Below, piece by piece: positions 12,109 through 21,726 of a DNA stretch of 64,000 nucleotides. Source of the stretch: Mantamonas sphyraenae (Eukaryota; CRuMs; Mantamonadidae); the NCBI GenBank assembly GCA_026936335.1, contig JAPMXV010000045.1, positions 124,001-188,000 of the forward strand, written 5' to 3'. The notes under the pieces were generated by a model. It saw nothing but the letters and a program-made list of their open reading frames with translations. It ran no database searches and was not told where the DNA came from. The position numbers were made by a program, and so were the translations under genes. The first letter of the stretch is position 1, and the number at the start of each line of letters is the position of its first letter.

Positions 12109-13299
12109 TCACACATCCAGATCATCATCCAAGTCATCCATGTCATACTCGTCGTCGTAATCTGCATCTGCCTTGTCCATGTAAAAGGTAGCACCGCCTG
12201 CAGAAGAAGAAGTAGCTGCAGCATTTGCAGCAGCAGAGCTTTGCGAAGCGTTGCGCTTCTTTCGCTCGTGCGGCAGGATGAGGGCATCCTTAACCTCTTG
12301 TTCCTGGGTGCTACGAGACAGTTTGAATGTACTGCTGGGTTGTGGTTGGTCGCCATTACCACCACTTGTGCCTTGAGCGGTGTCTGCCGAGTCGCCCGCG
12401 TGGGACGAATCCACCCGTTGTGAGGCCTTCTCCAGAGCCTCCACATCCACCTTTTGTGTGCGCAGTGTGCTGTTGGACCCAGTCACACGGTAGTATTCTG
12501 TGTCGCGTGTGATCTTGCCGTTGCTCTTTTTGTGCAACCAGGTGAGCATTCCGTCGAGACCAGCAGTTGACGGTGACAACGATGACGACACTGAGGAGGA
12601 GGACGAAGAAGAGGAGGAGGAGGATGGTTGTGTGTCCTTGCCACGTCGACTGTGAATGCCCACCTGGTAGGCGTTGTCGCCGGAGGAAGACGAGGTGGTG
12701 TTCTTGGCCACCGCGGCGAGGACACGTGTGGGCACAGGGTCAATGTGCACCACAGTCGATGCCATGGCCTCACACGCATCTACCACTGCATCCTCGTGGC
12801 AGTCCCTGTGAAGAAGGAGAATCAGAGCACCAAAACCTGCGATTTCAGCGAATTGGTCCGCCAGCAGCGCCCTGCACCAGCGTAGTACACGTGTGGGATC
12901 ATCGTGATGACGCAGAAGCAGAGAGCTTAGGGAATCAATGACAAGGATGGGTGAATTGGATTGTGCGTGTTTGTCGGACAGGTCCTGTGGGCTGGCAAAG
13001 TGTGCGCTGAGCACCTGTGTCCACTCCCGCAGCTGCTTCCAGGACAGGGAGTGGTCTGAACGGTCGATCAGAGTGAGACTGCTTGTGTCGGAGGAGGTGG
13101 ATGCCTTGAGTGAGGCATACACTGTGCGAGCATGTGGTTTGTCTGCACTGAGGACCACCAAGTCGCGTGTGCGGTGCACCTGACCCAACATGCCACGTAG
13201 CATGTGTGCCACAAGCACATCCGACGATGGCAATGCCACCGTGTCTGTGATGAGCAGGATCTGCGTGCTTTCCGACCCCTGGGTGAACTTGGACAGCAT
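12109..13299 (-). CDS. ELP5: Elongator complex protein 5 (Elp5)
   Basis: Elp5 is a RecA-fold subunit of the Elp4-5-6 ring of Elongator, which modifies wobble uridines of tRNA. This single-exon gene shows a RecA-like core (ILLITDT, LVVLSAD, SPILVIDSLSSLL, ALILLLHRDC) without Walker A, as usual for Elp5. A Ser-rich linker follows, and the C-terminus carries two family hallmarks: SSTFKLSRSTQEQEVKDAL...LP and an acidic tail ending DDLDDDLDV. I choose the ATG at 13299 (MLSKFTQGSE); the open frame continues upstream to a GTG at 13344 that is not a likely eukaryotic start. It is the divergent neighbour of the LRR gene. Confidence 0.88.
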   Translation of the reverse strand: MLSKFTQGSESTQILLITDTVALPSSDVLVAHMLRGMLGQVHRTRDLVVLSADKPHARTVYASLKASTSSDTSSLTLIDRSDHSLSWKQLREWTQVLSAHFASPQDLSDKHAQSNSPILVIDSLSSLLLRHHDDPTRVLRWCRALLADQFAEIAGFGALILLLHRDCHEDAVVDACEAMASTVVHIDPVPTRVLAAVAKNTTSSSSGDNAYQVGIHSRRGKDTQPSSSSSSSSSSSVSSSLSPSTAGLDGMLTWLHKKSNGKITRDTEYYRVTGSNSTLRTQKVDVEALEKASQRVDSSHAGDSADTAQGTSGGNGDQPQPSSTFKLSRSTQEQEVKDALILPHERKKRNASQSSAAANAAATSSSAGGATFYMDKADADYDDEYDMDDLDDDLDV

Positions 13300-13393
13300 G
13301 CTTTCTCCGTAGATGCGCGAGCGCAGCGCGAATCCCAACAACACATGAGCTAATGTACCATGACTTTGAACAACTGCGCCGGATTGTTGAACA

Positions 13394-13489
13394 CTGGGCC
13401 GGGGCTGGGAATGAATGGCGCAGTAGCGTTCTCTGATGGTGGAACAAGAGATGGGGGACAGCGCTCAGCGCTGCGGGGATGCAAACAAA
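13394..13489 (+). repeat. LRR-gene flanking repeat, upstream copy
   Basis: About 96 bp, nearly identical to 14959-15055. It begins with a sequence that in the downstream copy encodes the last codons of the LRR gene (the GRGWE end) and ends just before the LRR start codon. It therefore looks like the tail plus spacer of an earlier member of a tandem LRR family, the rest of which is gone. Confidence 0.8.
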
Positions 13490-13492
13490 GAA

Positions 13493-14979
13493 ATGAGCAC
13501 GCGGAAACTTGTTGACTGGAAAGATCTGCTTCAAAGTGGTGACCATGCACGTGTGTGCGGTGCGCTGGAGGCACAGGGAAAGGTGGGATGGGACTGGAAT
13601 GCAGGGTGACGTGAGGTATTACCTGGAGCTGACACGCGGGGCAGAGGTTGAGGATTCTCGGCAAGGGCCTGAGGAACAACGAGGCAGCAGCACTGGCACG
13701 GGCACTGAGTGAGAACAGCACTTTGCAGACACTGGACCTCAGCCACAACGCCGTTGGGGAGAAAGGGGCAGCAGCTCTGGCACAGGCCCTGGACAGCTTG
13801 CAGTCACTTGGACTCTGGAACAACTCCATCGGGGCTGAAGGGGCAGTAGTCCTGGTACGGGCACTGAGTGATAACAGCAGCTTGAAGTCGCTGAACCTCG
13901 CTTGCAACAGCATCGGAGCAGAGGGGGCAGCCGCACTAGCAGATGCACTGCGAGAAAACACAAGCTTGCAGACACTGGTGCTGTGGTACAACGGCCTTGG
14001 CCCAAAAGGGGCAGCAGCACTAGCGGAGGCACTGCTTGAGAACAGCACCTTGTGGTCACTGGACCTCCACCAGAACTCGCTTGCGGACAAAGGTGCAACG
14101 CTGCTGGCCATGTCCCTCCGCATGAACAGCAGCTTGCAAACTCTCAATCTCAGTCGTAACGGCATCAAGGGAACAGGAGCAGCAGCGATAGCCAAGGCAC
14201 TGGGTGAAAACGGCACCTTGCAGACACTGGACCTTGATAACAACAGCATAGGGGACGAAGGAGCGGTTTCACTGGCTCAGGCCTTGCGTGCAAACACAAG
14301 CTTGCAGACACTGTACCTCGACAACAATGGCATCGGGGCAGAAGGAGCTACAGAGCTGGCACAGGCACTGACTGAGAACAGCAGCTTGCAGACACTGCAC
14401 CTCGATTGCAACAGCTTTGGAGACAATGGTGGGGCAGCACTCGCCGAAACACTGAAAGGCAATCGGTCGTGCTGGTATGCCGTGTTCGATGATGAAGGAA
14501 CTGCCGACATTGACGGTGACATTGAGTTGCCGCAATTGGATCGCAACAGGAAGCAGCATGAGGAGTTTGTGGAGTGTGGGGATCTGGAGAAGATGAAGGC
14601 GTTGCGGGAGTGGGGTGTCCCTGTGGACACGTTTGCAGGGGATGGTGGGATGACTACAGCACTGGAGAGAGCAGTGAAACGAGGGGACGAGAGGATTGTG
14701 GAGGTGTTGAGGGTGTGGGGTGCGAAGCCAAGGATGGAAACAGTGAACATGGCGAGAGAGGGAGGGTGGAGGAAGGCGTGGCATTGGATTGGATGGGGTG
14801 AACAGGTGGATGAGGCGATGGAGGTGGCATCGGTGATGAACGGGGAGGAGAGGGAGGTGATGTTTGAAGCAGGTGGGATGGAGGCGTATGTGCAGGCGGG
14901 AGGGTGGGAAGGGTGGGTGACACTGCCAGATGAGGTGATGGAAAGGGTGATTGGGTGGCTGGGCCGGGGCTGGGAATGA
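13493..14979 (+). CDS. Leucine-rich-repeat protein, NLRC3/RNH1-type repeats
   Basis: Exon 1 is 13493-13582 (MSTRKLVDWKDLLQSG..., 30 codons), then a 62-bp intron and exon 2 from 13645 to 14979, giving about 475 residues. Exon 2 holds roughly nine to ten 28-residue repeats of the form L..L.L..N.IG.EGA.ALA.AL, the ribonuclease-inhibitor/NLRC3 type, used for protein binding. After the repeats, residues from about 14520 on show an ankyrin-like pattern (EFVECGDLEKMKALREWG, ALERAVKRGDERIVEVL) and end in Trp/Gly-rich sequence. No kinase, NACHT or membrane domain is seen. Repeats on both sides suggest it is the survivor of a tandem family. Partner and role unknown. Confidence 0.78.
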
Positions 14980-15055
14980 ATGGCGCAGGAGCGTTCTCTG
15001 ATGGTGGAACAAGAGATGGGGAAACAGCGCTCAGCGCTGCGGGGATGCAAACAAA
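14959..15055 (+). repeat. LRR-gene flanking repeat, downstream copy
   Basis: Copy of 13394-13489 with a few substitutions. It overlaps the last ~20 bp of the LRR gene and forms most of the spacer before tubby copy 1, which therefore appears to sit in the position where a second LRR gene would start. Confidence 0.8.
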
Positions 15056-15094
15056 ACAACAACAAACACGGCCTCTGCCAGCAGAGGGAGCAGC

Positions 15095-16084
15095 ATGTCA
15101 GAGGCAGAGGCAGGTGTCGTCTTGGACATCCAACACGAAAGCGAATCAGGTGTAGAGGCCGACACAGACGCTGTTCAGGTCGGGCTGGTGCCAGACTTCC
15201 TGAACAACCCTGTTGAGGAGGTTGCATCGACGCCGTCGGTGATGTCGTCGTCCTCGATGGAAGAGAACACAGACTCAAAGTCGATGATGAGCAGCAACGA
15301 GCAGGATGAGGAAGGGGAGCGTGTGTTGACGCTTGCGGAGATCACGTCGTCGGGTTGGGACCTGCGCTCGTTCTTGGTCACAGCACCTCCCGAGAATTGT
15401 GTGGTGCAGTGCTATATCGAGCGGGAGTCGGGTCTGTATCCGAGGTTCTGGCTTTATCTGGAGGAGGAGAGGACGTTTCTCCTCTCGGGCCGCAAACGCA
15501 AAAAGACACTGGCCCCCGATTTTGTGCTGAGCCTCGACAAGGAAGACATGGACAAGGACAGCGCCAATTGTGTGGGCAGGGTGCAACGCGACTTGGCGGC
15601 GAACATGTACACCTTGTCGTCCTCTGGTGACGACTACATGAGAGCTGGGAAGAACTACAAATTGGAGCGCCAGGAGCTGGCGTTTGTGCAGATTCACAGC
15701 AACAGGATGGGATTCGACGGACCACGCAAGCTCACCATGGTGTTGCCGGAGACCACGAGGGATGGGCATTGCAGTGGCATCCAGGCCACTTGCAAAGAGG
15801 AGGGGTTGCAGTACAGGAATAGCAAGGAGGACTACGACAACCTGCGTGTGTTTGCGAACAAGCAGCCACAGTGGAACGAGGCCACTCATGCATTCTTTCT
15901 CAATTTCCAAGGGCGTGTGAAGGTGCCCTCGGAGAAAAACTGCCAACTGGTGGAGGTTGGTGGCGACCAGGATTACATCGCCATGCAGTTTGGCAAAGTG
16001 GACAAGAATGTGTTCAATGTGGACTACCGTCGGCCTCTGAATGCGCTCCAGGCGTTTGCCATTGCCATCAGCATTCTGCAGTGA
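15095..16084 (+). CDS. Compact tubby-like protein, tandem copy 1
   Basis: Single-exon, 329 residues, almost all Tub domain: DLRSFLVTAPPENCVVQC, YPRFWLYLEEE, FLLSGRKRKKTLAPDFVLSL, NCVGRVQRDL, GPRKLTMVLPETT, FFLNFQGRVKVPSEKNCQLV, DYIAMQFGK, VDYRRPLNALQAFAIAI. It is clearly derived from the type seen at 9892-12009 but has lost the long N-terminus and intron. The leader is MSEAEAGVV, one Glu-Ala shorter than copies 2 and 3. Its upstream sequence is the LRR-type spacer, so unlike copies 2 and 3 it has a different promoter. SVKNFQ of canonical tubby is SEKNCQ here. Confidence 0.88.
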   Translation: MSEAEAGVVLDIQHESESGVEADTDAVQVGLVPDFLNNPVEEVASTPSVMSSSSMEENTDSKSMMSSNEQDEEGERVLTLAEITSSGWDLRSFLVTAPPENCVVQCYIERESGLYPRFWLYLEEERTFLLSGRKRKKTLAPDFVLSLDKEDMDKDSANCVGRVQRDLAANMYTLSSSGDDYMRAGKNYKLERQELAFVQIHSNRMGFDGPRKLTMVLPETTRDGHCSGIQATCKEEGLQYRNSKEDYDNLRVFANKQPQWNEATHAFFLNFQGRVKVPSEKNCQLVEVGGDQDYIAMQFGKVDKNVFNVDYRRPLNALQAFAIAISILQ

Positions 16085-16282
16085 CGAATCCGTGGCTCCA
16101 ACCCCATTCCCCCCCCCGCCTCACCCAGCACCCCGTGTGACTCCACCGTGCACTCTCGTTATATGCAGTATCCAATGCAGTCACTCATACTCTCAGCACT
16201 GGCATTGATGGGGCGCAGCACGAGCCAGAGAAACTTGGAGCCCGCACTGCCACCGGTACTGATTCCCAAACACCGAAACAGC

Positions 16283-17278
16283 ATGTCAGAGGCAGAGGCA
16301 GAGGCAGGTGTCGTCTTGGACATCCAACACGAAAGCGAATCAGGTGTAGAGGCCGACACAGACGCTGTTCAGGTCGGGCTGGTGCCAGACTTCCTGAACA
16401 ACCCTGTTGAGGAGGTTGCATCGACGCCGTCGGTGATGTCGTCGTCCTCGATGGAAGAGAACACAGACTCAAAGTCGATGATGAGCAGCAACGAGCAGGA
16501 TGAGGAAGGGGAGCGTGTGTTGACGCTTGCGGAGATCACGTCGTCGGGTTGGGACCTGCGCTCGTTCTTGGTCACAGCACCTCCCGAGAATTGTGTGGTG
16601 CAGTGCTATATCGAGCGGGAGTCGGGTCTGTATCCGAGGTTCTGGCTTTATCTGGAGGAGGAGAGGACGTTTCTCCTCTCGGGCCGCAAACGCAAAAAGA
16701 CACTGGCCCCCGATTTTGTGCTGAGCCTCGACAAGGAAGACATGGACAAGGACAGCGCCAATTGTGTGGGCAGGGTGCAACGCGACTTGGCGGCGAACAT
16801 GTACACCTTGTCGTCCTCTGGTGACGACTACATGAGAGCTGGGAAGAACTACAAATTGGAGCGCCAGGAGCTGGCGTTTGTGCAGATTCACAGCAACAGG
16901 ATGGGATTCGACGGACCACGCAAGCTCACCATGGTGTTGCCGGAGACCACGAGGGATGGGCATTGCAGTGGCATCCAGGCCACTTGCAAAGAGGAGGGGT
17001 TGCAGTACAGGAATAGCAAGGAGGACTACGACAACCTGCGTGTGTTTGCGAACAAGCAGCCACAGTGGAACGAGGCCACTCATGCATTCTTTCTCAATTT
17101 CCAAGGGCGTGTGAAGGTGCCCTCGGAGAAAAACTGCCAACTGGTGGAGGTTGGTGGCGACCAGGATTACATCGCCATGCAGTTTGGCAAAGTGGACAAG
17201 AATGTGTTCAATGTGGACTACCGTCGGCCTCTGAATGCGCTCCAGGCGTTTGCCATTGCCATCAGCATTCTGCAGTGA
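16283..17278 (+). CDS. Compact tubby-like protein, tandem copy 2
   Basis: Protein identical to copy 1 apart from one extra Glu-Ala pair in the leader (MSEAEAEAGVV), 331 residues, full Tub domain. I start at 16283 because this ATG is shared by all copies and by the GTPase gene downstream; the frame is open further upstream to 16148 but only from a GTG, with an additional ATG at 16163 that would add about 40 residues. The upstream leader region is identical to the one preceding copy 3 and near-identical to that preceding the GTPase gene. The lack of substitutions relative to copy 1 implies very recent duplication or ongoing conversion. Confidence 0.87.
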   Translation: MSEAEAEAGVVLDIQHESESGVEADTDAVQVGLVPDFLNNPVEEVASTPSVMSSSSMEENTDSKSMMSSNEQDEEGERVLTLAEITSSGWDLRSFLVTAPPENCVVQCYIERESGLYPRFWLYLEEERTFLLSGRKRKKTLAPDFVLSLDKEDMDKDSANCVGRVQRDLAANMYTLSSSGDDYMRAGKNYKLERQELAFVQIHSNRMGFDGPRKLTMVLPETTRDGHCSGIQATCKEEGLQYRNSKEDYDNLRVFANKQPQWNEATHAFFLNFQGRVKVPSEKNCQLVEVGGDQDYIAMQFGKVDKNVFNVDYRRPLNALQAFAIAISILQ

Positions 17279-17476
17279 CGAATCCGTGGCTCCAACCCCA
17301 TTCCCCCCCCCGCCTCACCCAGCACCCCGTGTGACTCCACCGTGCACTCTCGTTATATGCAGTATCCAATGCAGTCACTCATACTCTCAGCACTGGCATT
17401 GATGGGGCGCAGCACGAGCCAGAGAAACTTGGAGCCCGCACTGCCACCGGTACTGATTCCCAAACACCGAAACAGC

Positions 17477-18472
17477 ATGTCAGAGGCAGAGGCAGAGGCA
17501 GGTGTCGTCTTGGACATCCAACACGAAAGCGAATCAGGTGTAGAGGCCGACACAGACGCTGTTCAGGTGGGGCTGGTGCCAGACTTCCTGAACAACCCTG
17601 TTGAGGAGGTTGCATCGACGCCGTCGGTGATGTCGTCGTCCTCGATGGAAGAGAACACAGACTCAAAGTCGATGATGAGCAGCAACGAGCAGGATGAGGA
17701 AGGGGAGCGTGTGTTGACGCTTGCGGAGATCACGTCGTCGGGTTGGGACCTGCGCTCGTTCTTGGTCACAGCACCTCCCGAGAATTGTGTGGTGCAGTGC
17801 TATATCGAGCGGGAGTCGGGTCTGTATCCGAGGTTCTGGCTTTATCTGGAGGAGGAGAGGACGTTTCTCCTCTCGGGCCGCAAACGCAAAAAGACACTGG
17901 CCCCCGATTTTGTGCTGAGCCTCGACAAGGAAGACATGGACAAGGACAGCGCCAATTGTGTGGGCAGGCTGCAACGCGACTTGGCGGCGAACATGTACAC
18001 CTTGTCGTCCCCTGGTGACGACTACATGAGAGCTGGGAAGAACTACAAATTGGAGCGCCAGGAGCTGGCGTTTGTGCAGATTCACAGTGACAGGATGGGA
18101 TTCGATGGACCACGCAAGCTCACCATGGTGTTGCCGGAGACCACGAGGGATGGGCATTGCAGTGGCATCCAGGCCACTATCAAAGAGGAGGGGTTGCAGT
18201 ACAGGAATAGCAAGGAGGACTACGACAACCTGCGTGTGTTTGCGAACAAAGAGCCACGGTGGAGTGTTCCTGACAACAGGTATGTACTGGACTTTCAAGG
18301 GCGTGTGATGGTGGCCTCGGAGAAAAACTGCCAACTGGTGGAGGCTGGTGGCGACCAGGACTGCATCGTCTTCCAAATTGGCAAATTGGACAAGAATGTG
18401 TTCACTCTGGACTACCGTCGGCCTCTGAATGCGCTCCAGGCGTTTGCCATTGCCATCAGCATTCTGCAGTGA
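17477..18472 (+). CDS. Compact tubby-like protein, tandem copy 3 (diverged C-terminus)
   Basis: Same architecture as copy 2 and nearly identical through about 18235. Then a dense cluster of changes appears: KEPRWSVPDNRYVLDFQGRVMVASEKN replaces the corresponding segment in parts, with DCIVFQIGKLDKNVFTLDYRRP against DYIAMQFGKVDKNVFNVDYRRP. The last ~50 bp are again identical. The changes are all in frame and keep the Tub fold pattern, so the gene is probably functional. The mosaic suggests gene conversion with another tubby paralogue or recent selection on the last strands. Confidence 0.87.
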   Translation: MSEAEAEAGVVLDIQHESESGVEADTDAVQVGLVPDFLNNPVEEVASTPSVMSSSSMEENTDSKSMMSSNEQDEEGERVLTLAEITSSGWDLRSFLVTAPPENCVVQCYIERESGLYPRFWLYLEEERTFLLSGRKRKKTLAPDFVLSLDKEDMDKDSANCVGRLQRDLAANMYTLSSPGDDYMRAGKNYKLERQELAFVQIHSDRMGFDGPRKLTMVLPETTRDGHCSGIQATIKEEGLQYRNSKEDYDNLRVFANKEPRWSVPDNRYVLDFQGRVMVASEKNCQLVEAGGDQDCIVFQIGKLDKNVFTLDYRRPLNALQAFAIAISILQ

Positions 18473-18669
18473 CGAATCCGTGGCTCCAACCCCATTCCCC
18501 CCCCGCCTCACCCAGCACCCCGTGTGACTCCACCGTGCACTCTCGTTATATGCAGTATCCAATGCAGTCACTCATACTCTCAGCACTGGCATTGATGGGG
18601 CGCAGCACGAGCCAGAGAAACTTGGAGCCCGCACTGCCACCGGTACTGATTCCCAACCACCGAAACAGC

Positions 18670-20270
18670 ATGTCAGAAGCAGAGGCAGAGGCAGCTGCAG
18701 AGGCAGGTGTCGTCTCGGACATCCAACACGAAAGCGAGTCACGTGAAGAGGGCGGGGCCGATGCAGCAGAGGACACGACGGTTGCAACAGGCAACGATGG
18801 AGGGACAACAAGAACAGGCGAGGACACAGGGCACAGCACGGAAGCGAACCAAGTGAACCGTTTGAATGTGTTTTGCGTGGGCGCCCAGGAGGCTGGGAAG
18901 ACGTCGTTTGTGTACCAGTTTGTGGCCAACAAGTTCCTGATTAACAAAGTGCACACACACTGTGCCTACGAGGCCAAGACCGACGTGGACGGCATCCCAT
19001 ACGACATGTTCATCTACGATCTGCCGTCCAACCCTATGTTGTGGAGTCCAGAGGTGAGTGAAGCACTGCCACGGGCCCCGCCGGGGCAGAAGAGACCGAG
19101 TGGACTTTCCCCTCTCTCTCAACCACGCAACCCCGCCCACCACTCACACACATGCGCCTGCCCACACACACGCAGTTGTTCCACGACGACTGTGCCTTTA
19201 TGGTGATGTACGACATCAATTCGGCGGACGGCAGCGCCGAAGTGGATGCGTACCTGGAACGGTGAGTGGTGGGGAGACGCTGCGGCTCGGCGTTGAGCAT
19301 TCTGACACCCAATGACACACGCAAAACCCCCCACCCGCAAAACAAACACAAACACACAATCACACTCACACTCACACTCTACGCAGCATCTGCGCCTTGG
19401 CACGCATGCGAGACTCGTTCATGAGCCGGCGGCTGATTTCGTCTGTGCGGCCGATTCTGGCCCCAAGCCAAGATGTGAGTTTTCACCGTTTCCGACACGC
19501 ACACACACCCGTGTGCCTTGCTCGCCCCCCCCCTCCCTTCCCCCCTCCCCACACACACTGACACGGACGTATATTGAACCGCCATGCGGACAGTCGTTCA
19601 AGCTGCAGAACAAGATGAACGAGGCGATCCAGTCATCGCTGGAGAGTGCCCTTGGGGAAGCGTTGGCGGCGGAGGCATCGCAGGGTCAAATGGAGGCGGG
19701 AAGAAGCAGTCGACGGGAGCGAGGAGACCCGGGACGACAGAGTGTGATTATCATGCACGAGAACAGCATTGAGGAGGGAGTGGGACGGACACATAGGGCT
19801 ACGACGTTCAACCAGTTTACGCTGTCGGATGCAGACCCTGCGGTGGTGGTGGTGGCCACCAAGACGGATCTGGTGAATGACGAGCGACAGGTGGAGGCGC
19901 TGTTGGAGTCGCACAAGAAGAAGATGCCCAAGGCGGTGCAGATGGGCTGTGGGTTTGCGAGCACGACGGCGGCAGACCACGACAGGGTGTGGGACACGGT
20001 GGAGCAGGTGGTGAGGCACACACGCGCCAAGCAACGACTCAACGAGGTGCGTCGTATTGTATCGGACCTGTCACGTGTGCTCCTGCACATCAACGGGATG
20101 TTTCAGCAGCTGTTGGAGAACGGCACCGAGCTTGCCACCGCCTACATTTCGGATGCCCAGTGTCGCGAGTACCTGGCCAAGGTCATTGAGGGCGACTTTC
20201 CCGAGTCGTTGTTTCAGGCGTTTATCCACCTGATTGCATCGCCCGGGAGCAGGTCTGGCGTGCAAGGTGG

Positions 20271-20303
<33 letters not shown>

Positions 20304-21669
20304 CAAGGAGGCAGGCTCGGGTGCGAGCGGAGGTGGAAGTGGTGGAGACGGGAGCACGGGAGGAAAGGATGCACAGGAGAAGCAAAAGGGAGGAGAGAAG
20401 GCGGAGGAGCAGGAGCGGGAGCAGGGGCAGGGGCAGGATGAGGATGAGGATGCCGTGCGGTTCTATCTGAGGGACTTTTTCCTGCTGGTGTACTTTGTGG
20501 TGGAGAATCATGCCAAGGAGACGCTGAAGATTCGAGAGATGGAGGAGCAGCACGGGGTGGGAGCACGCAAGCTGGACTACCGCATGCTTGTGGGCGGGTA
20601 TGCGCAGATGCGTGAGGTGTACGACTTTTTCGACGACAACAGAGACGGCAAGGTGGACCAGCTGGAGTTCCTGAAGGGGTACAAGCGACTGACAGACGGG
20701 GTGGAGCCGCCAATGGCCATGTTCAACCTGTTTGCACAGTCGGTGTACAACAGCAACGCAAGCCGGCAGGTGCAGGACGAGCAGGTGGGCGACGTGGCAC
20801 GCAGCATGACGATGGCCAGGCAGAGCAGCGACCTGCACTACGTCTCCTTTGAGGACTTTGGATACGTGTTGCATCTGTACTTCCAGGAAGACAGCATGGA
20901 CGGCAAGGGCTACGTCATCGTGGACGACCTGTCCGAAAGCGGCTCGCAAAAGTCCTCCAGCAGGGTGATGGAGGGACGCTCGGGCGGCGAAGGGTACCGC
21001 AATCGCAGCTCGAGCCGGTTTGTGAATAGCCAAGGCGAGGCATCGTCGTCGTTATCTTCGGCTTCGGCTTCCACGAGGACGATGCGAGGGACGACGCAGG
21101 AGGAGGCTGGGGAGGACGAGCCCGTGCGAAGAACACGCAGTTCGGCCACAATGGCACCGCGGATGGTCGAGTCATTGAGGACATTGAGCAACGACGGGGG
21201 TGAAGGGAGCAGCAGCAGCAGTAGCAGCAGCAGCAGTGGTGTAAGCAGCAAGGCAAGCAGTAGCGCACTGAGTGGAGGAGGAGCTGCATCGGGAGGCAAA
21301 AAGACGAGCACAAGTTTGGCAGAGCAGGTGGGAGGGGTGCAGAACCTGGGAGCACACCCAGAAGCATCGTACATCGGGTATCTGACGATGCGCAACTCTG
21401 GGTTGGTCAAGTCGTGGAAGAGGAAGTACTATGTGTTGGATGGGCCGGAGCTGGTGGCGTACAAGGACGAGGAGGAGTTCCGTGCAGGCAAGGGCAACAA
21501 GGGGGTCATCAACCTCCGTGGGGCCATCGTGAAGCACTCGTCGATCGAAGAGTCGGGCAAGAGCTTCTGCATGAAGATCACCCCCGACGGGGAAAAGGCC
21601 ATGTTTGCCTATGCAGACTCGGAGTCGGAGATCAAGGGGTGGGTCAAGATGATGTGGCGGTGTGTTTGA
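18670..21669 (+). CDS. Ras-like GTPase with EF-hand and C-terminal PH domain
   Basis: Exons 18670-19053, 19176-19261, 19387-19474 and 19594-21669 join in phase. After a tubby-like leader (MSEAEAEAAAEAGVVSDIQ) and an acidic/Thr linker comes a small GTPase fold: P-loop GAQEAGKTSFVYQF, a switch-II region reading IYDLPSNP where DxxG is expected, FMVMYDINS, and G4 VVVATKTDL. Between exon 3 and G4 lies an insertion of about 75 residues. A long helical part follows, then Ser and acidic runs, a canonical EF-hand loop DDNRDGKVDQLE (about 20630), more disorder, and a PH domain (GYLTMRNSGLVKSWKRKYYVL to WVKMMW). The domain set suggests a membrane- and calcium-linked GTPase. The degenerate G3 makes GTP hydrolysis doubtful. 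Confidence 0.8.
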
Positions 21670-21726
21670 CATGTGTGTATGTGTGTGGTGTGCTGTGTGG
21701 CGCTGTCGAATACAAACAATCGCCGC

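Larger units (their letters stand above)
15095..18669 (+). repeat. Tandem array of three 1,194-bp tubby units
   Basis: The stop codons of the three tubby copies (16084, 17278, 18472) are exactly 1,194 bp apart. Each unit contains a tubby coding region followed by ~60 bp of C-rich 3' flank and a ~140-bp leader region that begins near ACTCTCGTTATATGCAG. Units 1 and 2 are essentially identical in coding sequence; unit 3 diverges mainly in its last ~230 bp. The final leader (18540-18669) precedes the GTPase gene rather than another tubby gene. Confidence 0.92.

Noticed and set aside
13394-15055. LRR gene as a transposon with terminal direct repeats
   Set aside because: The repeats contain the LRR gene's own last codons and spacer, so they are better explained by tandem gene duplication; no transposase or integrase is present.
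19312-19593. Upstream part of the open frame preceding exon 4 of the GTPase gene
   Set aside because: It reads through intron sequence rich in CACACA and poly-C; splice sites at 19387-19474 and 19594 restore the GTPase fold in phase.
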